Source of the DNA: Acanthamoeba castellanii str. Neff
Taxonomy: Eukaryota; Discosea; Longamoebia; Acanthamoebidae
Length of the DNA stretch: 64,000 nucleotides
Assembly: GCF_000313135.1 (NCBI RefSeq)
Contig: NW_004457442.1
Location: 1,945-65,944, forward strand
Direction: 5' to 3'
The notes beneath the pieces were generated by a model. It searched no databases and was not told the origin of the DNA. It saw nothing but the letters and a program-made list of their open reading frames with translations. How positions within the stretch are numbered: position 1 is the first letter of the stretch; each line of letters opens with the position of its first letter. Positions 37,995 through 50,026 of this stretch are shown here, in pieces. The position numbers were made by a program, and so were the translations under genes.

Positions 37995-39562
37995 TCATTT
38001 CTTCTTGTTGGCCACCATCTCTAGCAGGATACAGTCACCAGTGTCGAGCACATTCGTCTCGATATCACACAACGCGGAACTGAAGTTGAGGATGGCTCCT
38101 GTCTTCAATGAGAACAGATACAGTTTCTGTGACAGCAGCACATTCGCGAGTGTCAAAACACAGATCTTGTGGCCCATGAGGGGTGTGCGTACATAAGGTC
38201 CGTTTGGTCGGTTGTTGAAGTTCTCCACGCTTCCTGCTGACGCCACCATGTCGAGCACCTTACCCACGGACCATGTCCTGTCGAAGAACTGCGACAATTG
38301 GGTCCGGTTAGTAGTCGAGAGAATGGCGCCGGCAAGGACCATCGGTAAGTGGTACCATCATCTTCGGCTCTACACGCGAGTCGATCGGGAAGACCACCTC
38401 GAGGTAGTACCTCTTCTCCGGCGGGATCTTGTCGTTACCCTGCGGAAGAAAGAGGTGTTACCATCTCAGTCTCCTCCCTCAGGGGCATCGCGAATGTCAG
38501 ATCCTAGGTACGATTGCTCTCTGGCGCATCCGCATGAGCTTGACTTTATCGTTGGTTTTGTTGGTGGTGCGCAGTTTGAGAAGATCCTCTATCCGACCCA
38601 GGACGCTCCTTTGCTTGTCGAGCTTCTCCTTGGAGACTGCCCTCAGCTGGACCGTTTGTTTGATTGTATGTATTGGAGGGTGCGCAGCTGTGATGCTACT
38701 GTGAAATCGAATGCAAGAGGGATAAAAAACGGAGCCTACCTCAACAGGCGCACTTGGGTCGCGGGGGCATTGATGCTCATGAGGAGCTCGATGTCTGCGT
38801 ACAGCCCGAGAAGAGCGTGATTGGTAAACGATCTTGTTTGTTCGAAGAGTCAGGAGGACCAAGTGGCAGTCAAGACATAAGGAAGGAGTACCCGGTACAA
38901 AAGTTCTTCTTGCAGTAGGGACAAATGATGGGCACCAGCTCGCCACCACGGCACCCACGAGCCGAGCATGGGTTGGACCGCTTTGGCTTCTGCCCCTCCT
39001 TGCCGAGCCCCGTGGGAGGGCAGCCGGCATTAATGTGTGCATCCACCTGCTCGATCAACATCCATGACCGGTGCCAGAGCAGCAGTCAGTCTTGTGTTAC
39101 ACCCTAAATCGCTAGGGGTGGCCGTAGCGGAGGAAGTGGGAGGCCAGAAGCGCGTGGAGAGCAAGCACGCATTACCTTGACGTTGACGTCTTCCCCGGGT
39201 CGGACAGGGATGAGCTCACCACACAGGGGACACGACGGCACCACTCTCTGCAAGCCCCCCCCCCCACCAAGCACGCAACATGAGCAGACGAAAGAGAGTC
39301 GCTCACCAAGAGCTGGTTGGGGGGGGGGACAACACTACGCACGTTCTTCTCTGCCGAGGCAGCGCAGTTGTGGTCCTTGAAGGTGCGGTGCTCAAGGCAA
39401 AAGACTTCGTGACACGCCGAGCACTCAAAAGGCAAAAAGTCTGTGATGCTCATTTGCATCCATCCACGATTAGCCTGCAGGCTTCCGTGAGCAAAGGAGG
39501 GAGGAACCTAATTGCTTGCATTCCGGCATTGCACAGTGCTCTCCAAGATCTGGGAACTCCAT
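37995..39562 (-). CDS. ZFAND1: ZFAND1-like protein (two AN1 fingers plus UBL-like domain)
   Basis: Exon 1 starts at ATG 39562 (MEFPDLGEHCAMPECKQ). Exon 2 holds the first AN1 finger (DFLPFECSACHEVFCLEHR, then HNC). The second has CSARGCRGGELVPIICPYCK with NFC, continued in the next exon by RRHRAPHEHQC. The C-terminal domain, DKIPPEKRYYLEVVFP then RTWSVGKVLDMVASAG, matches the UBL-like domain of human ZFAND1. That protein recruits p97/VCP and the proteasome to stress granules. The stop is at 37995. At least five short introns. Confidence 0.88.
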
Positions 39563-39639
39563 CTTGTGCGGCGAGTGAAAAATGAGATAAATAAAATAAA
39601 ATAAATAAAAATGCAAGGCGGAGAATGCCAGCTATTCCT

Positions 39640-42600
39640 TTACTGTTCCTTGGCCACGTGCTGAGGGCCACACAAATCGCGCGAGGACCGACTGGCGTAG
39701 GCGTCGCGGAGGGAGGTGACGCTGCATTGAGCAAGGAAGGCGGCGGCTCGCTTGCGTTGCTCCTCCTCCAGCCGCTCCTTGGCGAGGGCGCTCTCGTTGC
39801 TGCTGCTGCTGTTGCCGCTCCTCTTCCGCACGAGCGCACCCGGTTGGGGCGCCTGCGGGTAGAACCGCACCCGGCGCGTCGATCGGGGCAGAAGCAGGAA
39901 CCCGTTGTCGCTGAATCGACCCTTCATCGCCGCCGACTCGAGGAATACGAACGGCACCACCGCCTCGTCGCTCTCGTTCACCACCTCGAGTCGGATCGCA
40001 TCTTGCTGCCGGTGGCCCGACCCCTCGTCGTCTTCGGCGTCGCCGCTTTCGTTCTCACCGTCTCCTTGCTGCTCGTCTTCCTTCTTCTCCGCATCGACCG
40101 GTACCTTGCTGAGATCGTTAACGTCGGCCTCAGCGGCAGACGAGGCTATCTCTTCCTCCAGCTCGTTTACGGAGCCCGCTTCCTTGCCCTTGGACACCTG
40201 GCGCAAGGTCTTGGCGACCACGGGCTTCGGCTGCTCAGGCCGGAGCGAGAGCCGAGCGGGAAGCAGCCCGACCTGTACACCATGCGAAAGACGTCTATTA
40301 CTAAAAAAAGAATGATAGGAATTGCGGGCAACGTTGGCGTGCGTACGTGTTTGAACGCAGACAGGAAGTGGACGTTCTGGCTCTGCCACTTGAGACTTCG
40401 CTCCTCGGTGGCCGCCGCGGTCTCCGACGTGCCACTCTCCGAGGAAGACAGCGAGAGCAGCAGGAAAGACTTGGCGCGCTCCTTCTCCTCCTCGTACAGC
40501 GAGTTCTACGCCCCCCCCCACAGCCACAAATGTGAGATGCCCGACGTGGGTGCTGATCAGTGCGGTGACCCACCACCCAGGCAGTTGTACCGTTTTGAGG
40601 AGGTCTTTGACCTTTCGCTTCCAGACGGCCTTGCTGCAATGGGGCTCGGCCTTGAGGCTCTCGTGCCATTGACCGATTTGCTTGCCATGCCACGTCCACA
40701 GCTGGACGGTAAGCGTGAGGGCGAGAGTCGACGCAAGGTCGCTCGTTACCCAGACTTCGACCTCGCCATCGGTCGTCTCCAACGATGACACGAGCAGCGG
40801 CGCGAAGAAGTGGCGTGCATAGTACTGCAGCACCTTCCATCGCCCGTCGTACTCGATGGACGACCAACTCGGCCCTGTACACACGAGCCAGCAGTCAGCA
40901 TCATTATGTACAACCTAAAGTTCGATCACCGCAAGGCGAAGCAAGGCGCACCTTGCCAGATGTCGTTGAGTTGCCAATAAACCACGCCCATGCATGTAGG
41001 CTTACACCGGCGCCAGTGTTCCGACGCGGTCTGATGGCGTACGGGTAAGGGTTGGTTATTTAGAAAGAGTTTGTGTTGGTTCGTGTACGGGGGAAGAAAA
41101 AGAGGGAAAGGGTAGAGAAAGAGAGACGTGCAAAGAGCGCACCTTGATGGAGAGGGCCTGCAGCACTTGGCTCACGTATACAAAGTTCTCGAATGAGTTG
41201 GGCATTTTGAACTGCCGGCAGATGTGCTCGAGTATTGCTGGTTGCATACAAGCCATGGAGCACACCACAGGTCAGTGATGGGCTCAACTAAACCTAAGAG
41301 ATCGAGAAGATTCCACGAAGCCGTTGGTACCTTTATTTCCCATTGCCGGACTTCGTTGTCTGAACTCCATCGCAGCGCTGGTCACCTGTACAGGATCGCG
41401 CTCAGTCTACACGTGCGACGCAGACATGTGGGATTGGGGAAGGTAATGGAAAGAAGATGTGAATGTCCGTACGTTGAAGTCCTCATCGGGATCGGCGATC
41501 ACTTGTCGTAGGGTGGGCACCGACGGAAACGATTGGAACCCGAACTCGGAGCAAAAGCGGGGGCACACCTTGAGGTACTCTGAGAGCAGTCGACCACCCC
41601 AAGAAAGGCCGCGCGATCAGCGGTCAGAAAGCTCCAAAAGTGGGCGCGTGAGCGACGCACCTGAAAACGGCTTATTGCTATGCCACACCGCCCAATAGTG
41701 CGAATCACCTTTGCTGTGGTCTCCGGCCTGGATACCAGACCGACACACGAGAAAACACTTGGGTGTGAAAAATATTTCTAACCAGCGTACCTTCAAGATA
41801 AACCGAGGAGCCATGAAGAGCACGCACCTTGCCCCACTTGTGCATTCCGTTGGAGGGAGAGGAAGGCCAGAAGGGAATAGTGCCGTGCGGGTCCTCCAGC
41901 GCGTAGGTGGCGTGTACGGTGTCGTAGTACAGCTTGAAATAGTCGCACACGTACAAATCCCTGCATGACGTGGCCAGAAACGTCAGGTCAGCGGGCAAGA
42001 GGAACCAAGCAAGCTTCCACAAGTCTTTTCTTTTCCCAGGCACCTGTTGCTCCGTGACTCCTCCCAGAAGTCGAGCGCCTCTTCGTTTTCGTTGTTGCCA
42101 TACCACAGCACAATGCTGCAATGTCGGCTCAATCGCCGCTGCGCGAGACAGTGGTGTGAGTGGTGGTAGGGGATGCGAGCCAATAGACGCGCGAGCACTT
42201 ACCAGCTGGTACTGCACTTCCTTCTCCACATTTTGTAGGAAGGCTTTCGTGGTCGGGTACAGGGAGCACGCAAACATGAAATCGTGCAGAACCATCAGAC
42301 CCAACTGCGCGCAGGACAACCCACCGGTGGTCAGACCATACACCAAGGCCCTTCAAGTTAAAGCTGATAGCACGAATGCGGAAGGATAGAGGCAAACCTT
42401 GTCGCACAGCTCATAAAAGTAGTGCCGCTCATACATGCCGCCACCCCACACACGAATGCAATTCATGTTGGCTGCGGCTGCGCTCTCCAACAGTCCTTTG
42501 AGACGCTCATCGAGCACTCTCCCATCGAAACAATCCCTGCATAAGAAGAAAGGGTTCGAAGACTTAGGCAATCGTCTTCGTGTAGTGCAGGGGGTGAGTC

Positions 42601-44618
42601 AATACGGAGGTATCCAGTTGGCTCCCTTGGCAAAGACGGGCGTTCCTGGGAGCGAGAAAGCGAGTGTGTCAACCAATTGTCCCATGGCGGAGGCGGGTAC
42701 ACGTTTGAGAGGTGGCGTATGGTATACCATTGATTTCGAGGTAAAAGGACTCGCCGACGTCATCTGGCTTGGTCACGAGTCGGGCTTGTCGCAGGCCCAG
42801 GTCCACGCACAGTCGTCGTTCCTCCGACTCGCCTCTGACCGTAAGCGACAACTCGTAAAGTGGCTGCCATAATAAAACAGTGTTGGCCCTAGGAGCATGA
42901 ACACCAGTGACGCCGCAGCGTAATGAACCAGCTGGCGTGGAAAAGGGAGAAGCTCGTACCTGGTCGCCATAGCCACGGGGCCACCAGAGTGCCGGTTTGC
43001 TGACCTCCATTTGGAACTTGACCCGGTTCTCCCCTGCCTCCAGTGCGCTCTCTTTGAGCAACACTAGCAAACAAAGAATACATGTCAGTGTGTGCAAGCT
43101 CAGCCCAAGAACCCCACAAGTTTACGAGAATTGCAGGGACGTACTGATGGGGACAGACGATAAACTGGCAAACTCGTCCTTGAGCTTGAGCTCAAGCGAG
43201 AACACGGCATTCATCTTATTTACAGCGGTCAACTGTTGGCGCATGGGGAGAAGGAATGGCCATTACGCGTTGGTAATGCACGTACCAACATATGGAGAAG
43301 TAAATTAATCGTGGCAGACTGTGACGTGCATACCAGTAGGGAGAGATGCAGCGTGACGAAGTGCTTCTTGAGGTTGTGCACTTGATGACACGTGAGCGTG
43401 CTGATTTCTGAGAACTCGGAGAAGGCCACAAGCCGGATCGGTCGCTGGATGCCGCAGGGCACGAAACACGGTCCCCAGTCCCATCCAAAGTCGCAACCTC
43501 TCTGCAAGGCAGCACCACCACCACAAGCTCAGCTTGAACGACTTGCTTGAGAATGATGGTTGTGGTGATCACACGTACCTTTCGGATCCATCCTCTGTTC
43601 TTTTCGCCGTAGGTGTACTCCATCTGCAATCGCAAGAGAACAACACATCGCATTGGGCGTTAGCCGTAAGAGTGAGGGTGAACTCTTAAGAGAGCCTGGA
43701 CGCACGGAGGGCACTGGGTAGGGCGAAGTGCTGGCCTGCTCCTGGCAGTAGTCCACAGCGGACGAGAATTCAATCTCGATTTCGTTGTCGCCCTCCACCA
43801 GGATTGGCTTGGCCCGCGTCTGCACCGATGACGAGGACCCCATGCCGCTGGTGACCACCGGCACGGCCGAGCCCGAGCCGGACATCGAGCTGACCGGGAC
43901 TGCGGCGGTCGTCTGCGAGTTGCTGCCGCTGTGCGTCGAACGCTGATGGAGCGTAAACACGTACTGCCGAAACATGTTCTCAGTTGTGCCCACTTCGCGG
44001 CCGTTCACCTTCACCTTGGCTGCAAATAGAGAGACACACCATGCGGTGATGAGAAAGGAGGTTTGGAGCAGTTGTCGCGCACGCCAAAGGAGTGTTGTGG
44101 TGCTACCCAAGGTGTCGAGTCCCTCACACACGAGCTGCACCCGAGAGTGCGTCTTGAGGTAGTCTGGGGGAATGACAAAGGTGCGGGCGAAGATCCAACG
44201 GCCGTGCACCATCCAGCGGTAGTCCTCTTCGCCTCGCCCAGCGTACAAGTCACCAAGCAAACCCGCTTGCATGAGCCCTGCATCCACGCAGCGTGCAGAT
44301 TTGGGATGATTTAATTGCAAATAAAATAACACAAAACAAATAAGATCGCAGCTGGATAACCTGCCACGATAGATGGAGGAGAGCGGGACGGCCCCAACTC
44401 TTATAAGAGGTGCAAAAAGTACCTGTGTGGACATCGCACGGTACACTGATCTTGACGCCCTCTTGCAGCTTGGCCAAGAGATCGGGAGAAGGAGCAGGAT
44501 GCCGGTTGAGGTATTGCTGTTTGAGGTGCTGCTCGCGTTTCTCGCCTGCCAGCTGTTGTGGTTGATACCGCAGCGTCCACTCTCCGGCCAGATCCATCGT
44601 GCCTCCCTCGATTTCCAT
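39640..44618 (-). CDS. MANBA: Lysosomal-type beta-mannosidase (GH2)
   Basis: Removes terminal beta-mannose from N-glycan fragments. The multi-exon gene starts at ATG 44618 (MEIEGGTMDLAGEWTLRY). Landmarks are VKISVPCDVHTG, RWIFARTFVIPPDYL, GCDFGWDWGPCFVP, the GH2 core MNCIRVWGGGMYE, and the acid/base site LWYGNNENEEAL near 42,090 (Glu following Asn). The nucleophile site RFCSEFGFQSFPS is near 41,550. GVVYWQLNDIWQGPSW and C-terminal beta-sandwich exons to 39640 complete it. No obvious signal peptide is seen at the first ATG, which is unusual for a lysosomal enzyme; an upstream exon cannot be excluded. Exons are separated by short introns. Confidence 0.9.
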
Positions 44619-44893
44619 TTTGATTTCAAGTAATCCCCCCAACGCTGCAGCCGTGCACGCCGCGAACTCAGCTCAATCCAAACTCCACTTTGCGCGGAAG
44701 ATGAAGACGAGAACAGCTGGCTCGCGAGAGAAGCCAACAACGCGAAAACGAGGAAAGCTGCACGAATCCTGCCCCCCTTTAGAATTTTCGCGTCTTTTCC
44801 TTTGGCCCTTCTGCTCTTGTCTTCTTTTCTCTTTCAAGCTTGTTGTTGGCCATCCCGGCGTGCCCCAAGGCACGAACCGCGAGCAGCTCTGTT

Positions 44894-47812
44894 TTATTCA
44901 ATCGGGATGACGATCTCTTGGCCCAGTGATGTGGCGGGCGAGGCGGCGGACGAGGACGAGGACGAGGACGAGGCCACGACGTGATCGCGTATTCTCTCCT
45001 TGCCGGGTCCCTCGACTTCGACCTCCTCGCTGTCATCAATCGAGACGCGTTGACCAGCGCCACTGTCCCGCAGTGGTAACGTCGCTTCTGCGCCTTCGCG
45101 ACCATCCCGCAGACGATCCCAATCGATGTCGAGCGTCGTTCGCTTGCCGTAGTGGTCGGTGTACTCGAATACGCCCTCCGTCACGATCTTGATGTGCGCT
45201 CGCTTCACCAAGGGCTTGCGGCCGTTGATTCTCTTTGGCATCAAGACGTGGTCGATGTCGCACAGCTTCACCTCTGCACATTTTACATAGTGAGTCTGGA
45301 TCGTCGTGCAGGTGCCCACTAGCGACGCCGTACCAGTGGGGAAGAGTGTTCGGTAACCCTTCATCTCGATGGCGGATCCTGCATGATGGAGTGGCCAAGG
45401 CGCTGTCAGTAACCAAGATAAGCTAAAAGTCACGTCACGAGGCACGAACCTGGAATAAGCTTCTCCACGAGACCGCCCTGGCCATCGGACAAACCGGTGA
45501 GCTGTCCCACCAGATCCACAATGCGTATCACGTTCAGCTCCCCGAGATCCGCGGACTCGCGCTTCTTCTTGTCTTTCCCCACGGCGACCTGACGAGCAAG
45601 CTCCTGCTTGAGCTCAGCCTCCACCGTCGCCTCCTGGCCTCGCGTACAATAGAGACGCACACACACAAAAAAACGGTGTGAGAGATGCCAGAGTCGAGGA
45701 GTAGCCATGTACCACGTACCAGGGTGTCGCTCGGTTCCGTTTCCTTCTTGGTCACGAGGGTTCTGAGCAGGGCGAGAAGTGCAAAGATGTCCATTTGCCA
45801 GGGAATGTCGATCCTGTTGCCCCGCGATCTGTCGGCCCGCTCGAGATCCTGGGCTTCCTTCGTGGCGCCCTTTACGTGATAGCGCTCCCAGGCCCTCGCA
45901 CCCTCGTCGTACCACAAGTCCTGGATTTGCAGGATAATCTCTCGGTTGCGCTCGCGGGCCAGCCCTTCGGGCGTCTTGTCGTAGAAGTAGTTCTGCATGC
46001 CGTACTCGTCAAAGATCGCCTTCATTACCGACCACTCGTCGTTGAGTTGAAGCTTGCCGGTCTTTGGATCAGGACTGTGGAGGCCCAGATAAAGTGCGTG
46101 AGTACTCACTGAGCTCAGGAAAGGAGGACGACAGACTCCTCATGTACCGCGAAGACACCGGGCCGAGGTTGTAGTCGCCCATGAGCATGGACGCCACGAT
46201 GATGTCCTCTGCACCCAGGAACTTTTGGTTGTAGTATTTCATGAATTCCATGATGGCACGGAACTGGTAGGTGTGAATGCGCATGTAGTGACCCGCCTGA
46301 GCGTGCGTCGTGAAGAGGGTGAGCTTGCACTTGCGGCCTCCGATCTCGCCCAGCACGACTGCGAAGTGCACACGATAAGGCAGTGCCCGGACCAAAGGTT
46401 GAGGGAGGGTTGGGCACATGAAGAAGAAGGAAGAGTACCAGAGCACCCGAGTACGCCCTGTGACCACAAATTTGATAGGTCACGCAGAGTTAGCAGGAAG
46501 CAAGGGCAGGAGAATAGGTGGGCCAAAGTGACGGTGAGCGCACCTTGCCAGCCAAGATATCATCGCGCGAGGCGACCGAAAATCGGATAAATTCGGGGTC
46601 AAGCACGGGATAGCGCGACGCCACAAAGAGACCACTGTTGAGCCGATACGGCTTGGGATCCACGTCGCACAGGACCCACGGGTAGGTGGCTCCTGCTTCG
46701 GTCAGCCGCCTTCCCGCCTCTGTGCTTGGGCGTCAAACGGTTGCCCCCCTTTTGGCCCACCAAAACTGCATGCATATTGCGACGTACCGACGCTGCTCTC
46801 GCCGTTCAGTTCCGCTGAAACTGGCCGACGTATCTCAGGCTTGCCTGCTCCGATCTCCCTCAACTGCCAAGCATTCCGGAAAGGGCTGAGCGACTCATAG
46901 CCATAAAAGCGCGTGGTGGCAAATGGCCGGCGTACCACTCTATTGATGACGGTGAGATCGAAGAGCTCCTGCAGACAGATGATGTCGTCACGGCCGCTCT
47001 TCACATCTCGCAGCATTGCCGGGGCGCGCTTGGGCGGGATGGCGAGACCATTTACTGGACTCACGTGGGGAATGAAGCCCAGGTTCTGCGTTCGCAGCAC
47101 CACCCTGCTCGGTGGGCGGTTGGTTCTGATGATCCCACGTCACAGCAACGTGAGTTGGGAGGTGCAAGATCGAGAGGGCTCCTGAGTGAAGTACGTACGC
47201 AGCGGCCTCGTAGGCTTCGTCAGGTGGTCGTACAAAGGTGAGGTCCTTCTTGCCCGCAGCGACAGCAGTTGCGCGTAGCAGGATGCCAAAGGGAATCAAG
47301 ATGAGGGCGATGGGGACCATCAAGAAGGAGAGAATGCCTGTCACGACCCGTAACAGGAACTCCATAGACGCGCTGTTCATCTGGCCGAAGCGACCTACCA
47401 CAACGCCCCCACCGGTTTGAGCTGCAGCACGCACGCCGCGCTATCCGCAACACGCGCGACACGCATTGGGGGGGGGGCACGTACCAGGAGCAAAGGGGCA
47501 GAGGAAGGAGCGACAGAAGAAATAGACGAGCGTTGTGGTGGGCCAGGATAGCACACGACCCACATTGTACGTGGCCGACCAGAAGGGCGACGAGAACAGG
47601 TGTCCGTGGGCATTGTAGCGCGATTGTGTCGGCCCCGAGACTTGAACCGGGTACCCTGCGATAGAGACGTGTGAACAAACGCGGACAAAGAGAGGAAGGA
47701 GAAAAGAGGTGAGAAGGGGAGGGGGGGAGGCACCTGGTATGTCGCTTTCGAGCACCAGAGGTTCCCAGTTGGCTGCGGAGGGGGCACTCGTTGTTGTTGT
47801 TATTGTTGCCAT
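44894..47812 (-). CDS. Neutral-sphingomyelinase-like phosphodiesterase (EEP fold)
   Basis: ATG 47812 (MATITTTTSAPSAANWEPLV). Two N-terminal hydrophobic segments (one around IALILIPFGILL) precede the catalytic domain, as in animal nSMase2. EEP motifs: DIICLQELFD (metal-binding Glu), the RLNSGLFVASRYP block, LTLFTTHAQAG, MLMGDYNLG and the late CDIDHVLMP with Asp-His. These support Mg-dependent hydrolysis of sphingomyelin or another phospholipid at a membrane. The C-terminus is acidic and Ser-rich, ending at 44894. Short introns throughout. Confidence 0.75.
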
Positions 47813-48099
47813 CGTGTGGCAGACTGAAATAAAAATAATAATGGCTGGTCGAGGACTAAGGTAGCACACAAATGCAGGAGAGGAGGGATGCAGCAAGGAG
47901 CTGCTTGTTTGTGGTGGTTGCTGGTGTATTATTGAAGCTGTGGAGTGCAGACAAGCACCAACAGTCCCTCTTCGTGCCGGAAATTCCCCGGATTCCAGGC
48001 AGGCTTCGACCAGAGATGGCCTGTTGGCTGCTTGTGTGATGAGGTCAGCTGGTGGCAGGAGATCCACCACGTGCAGTGTAGCACTGAAGTACTGAGGTC

Positions 48100-48336
48100 G
48101 TCCTTGCCACCAGTCGTTTCAGTCGGAGTTGGGGGCGGGAAGGGGCGGGCAGGGCTATGATTGTTGGATACGGCCATACTGCGCAGAAAGCACCGCTTCC
48201 CATCCGAACAGCGAAGTTAAGCTGCGCCAGGCGGTGTTAGTACTGGGGTGGGCGACCACCCGGGAATCCACCGTGCCGTATCCTTTTTGTTGCTCACCAC
48301 TACTGGTGCATTCACCCTCTTTTGGTGGTTGTTCAC
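48100..48336 (+). repeat. Left arm of 5S-containing inverted repeat
   Basis: From CCTTGCCACCAGTCG through the 5S gene to GGTTGTTCAC. It is repeated in inverse orientation at 49688-49915, apart from a 9-base insertion (TTTCAGTCG) in this arm. The homology extends about 65 bases upstream and 50 bases downstream of the 5S gene. Confidence 0.9.
48166..48284 (+). rRNA. 5S ribosomal RNA
   Basis: A 119-base gene from GGATACGGCC to CCGTATCC with complementary ends (GGATACGGC/GCCGTATCC), the internal promoter region AGTTAAGCTGCGCC and a TTTTT terminator directly after. The sequence agrees with Acanthamoeba 5S rRNA as I know it. Confidence 0.95.
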
Positions 48337-49687
48337 CCCTCCCCAATAATCAAGCGAAAATTGTTGATTGTTATCTTAATAATGAGGGGAGGGGTGCCAT
48401 GCAGGGGTGGGTGGGCAGGGGAGGGCCAAAATCAGTTGCCCCCATTTTAGGGAACCAATTTAAATAAATCCAGAATACTCTTCATGAATTGAAGAAAGAT
48501 GTGGAGTATCCCCATCAAGACAGTTGAGGACAGGGCAGTCAGTGATAATATCACTTGCCTAGCTCATCCCTGCCTAATTCCACTGGTGGATGGGAGAGTG
48601 CAATATTGATATGCTAGAGTGGTACTCTCAAGTGATGTTGTGTGACTTTAAACCAAGTGTTCATGAAAAAGGGTCAGTGACCCTTTTTGCTTAGCACAAA
48701 AATCAACTATCTGTACAAAAAAGGCCACCATTTGGCTGTTTTTTGTGAGGTTTGTGTACAGATCCAGGAAAGCTTGGGAACCATTTTCAGAAAATGACAG
48801 AAGTGGAGGATGTTATTGAAGATGGAATGACAAAGGCAAAATCGCTTTTTATGTACAGATTTCCCATCCAACATGTGTTGGCTTGCAATTTTGCCGAAAT
48901 ATGTGCATTTTTAAGGTCTTTCTTGCATTTTCTACACATTTTCCATTCACATTTCACAGATTTTGTGCATTGAACTGGTTGAAGTGTACTGATGACACCA
49001 GTCTGTTTCTGGAGGGTGTGCAGATACTGGTGTTACAGCCCTGACAATCTGTACATGCTGCCAGATAGTTAGTGAAAAAGAGTCACTGGCCCTTTTTTGT
49101 GAACACTTGGTTTTTAGGAACAATCATGATCCTGTAAAAATGGGATTAAAGTAATTTCATTGGCTCAAAAGTGAGCATCTCTTGTTCTTTTGTGGTTGAT
49201 TTCAAGAAATTACAGTTCACTTGGTGAGAACAACTTTAATGAAAGAGTGTGGTTGGATCAGCAAATGGAGGCATTTGCACATGCATGTCAGCTATTGTTT
49301 TGGTGGTTGATTGTTAGTGGCTGTACCAAAAGTGACCTATTTGCATGATTATGGTGCCTATCATGAACACCTGGATAGCTGAACTCAGCCTAGTTCATCC
49401 TCTAGAGCCTTATGCAATGCAATTGCCAAGGTGAGCAGGGGATTGTGTGATAGCAGCTAATGCTGTGAGCTAATCTCATAGTGCTTTGATTAGAGAGAGG
49501 GTGACAGAGTCAGCAATGGGTGGTTGGAGGGAATGGGGTAGGTGAGTTGGACAGAGATGGTGTGGGTGAATGAGTCAGTGATGGGCTGTTGGAGGGCAAC
49601 TGCATGGGTGAGTTCAAAGGGGCCTGTGTGGACAACTGAGTTGGCAATGGAGTCCTTGTTTTCAAAAGAAAATCTACAGTAGATCTT
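48337..49687. other. AT-rich, CpG-poor spacer between inverted 5S genes
   Basis: About 1.35 kb with no convincing gene and a composition unlike both flanks. It contains several hairpins, for example AAAAAGGGTCA/TGACCCTTTTT at 48666-48688 and CTGTAC...GTACAG spanning 48711-48761, as well as the MITE-like element. Confidence 0.7.
48651..49112. mobile_element. MITE-like element with 38-bp terminal inverted repeats
   Basis: AACCAAGTGTTCA at 48651 begins a 38-base terminal repeat matched inversely by the sequence ending at 49112, with four mismatches. Both sides are flanked by TTTA (48647-48650 and 49113-49116), a candidate target-site duplication. The interior of about 390 bases has no coding potential. 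Size, TIR and TSD fit a non-autonomous DNA transposon. The superfamily is not clear. Confidence 0.6.
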
Positions 49688-49915
49688 GTGAACAACCACC
49701 AAAAGAGGGTGAATGCACCAGTAGTGGTGAGCAACAAAAAGGATACGGCACGGTGGATTCCCGGGTGGTCGCCCACCCCAGTACTAACACCGCCTGGCGC
49801 AGCTTAACTTCGCTGTTCGGATGGGAAGCGGTGCTTTCTGCGCAGTATGGCCGTATCCAACAATCATAGCCCTGCCCGCCCCTTCCCGCCCCCAACTCCG
49901 ACTGGTGGCAAGGAC
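49688..49915 (-). repeat. Right arm of 5S-containing inverted repeat
   Basis: Inverse copy of 48100-48336. It ends about 110 bases before the AARSD1 start codon, so part of that gene's upstream region is repeat-derived. Confidence 0.9.
49740..49858 (-). rRNA. 5S ribosomal RNA, inverted second copy
   Basis: Same 119-base sequence as the copy at 48166 on the opposite strand, with the T-run terminator on its 3' side (AAAAA at 49736-49740 on the plus strand). Confidence 0.95.
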
Positions 49916-50026
49916 AGCTTGGGCCGGGGGCTGTACACCACATGTTGCCGACCACTGCTCGTGCAAGCAGAAGGACCTTTTTTTGCGCCGTTTACGAGTA
50001 CCTCGCGCCGAAGGTTTGCCACTCTC

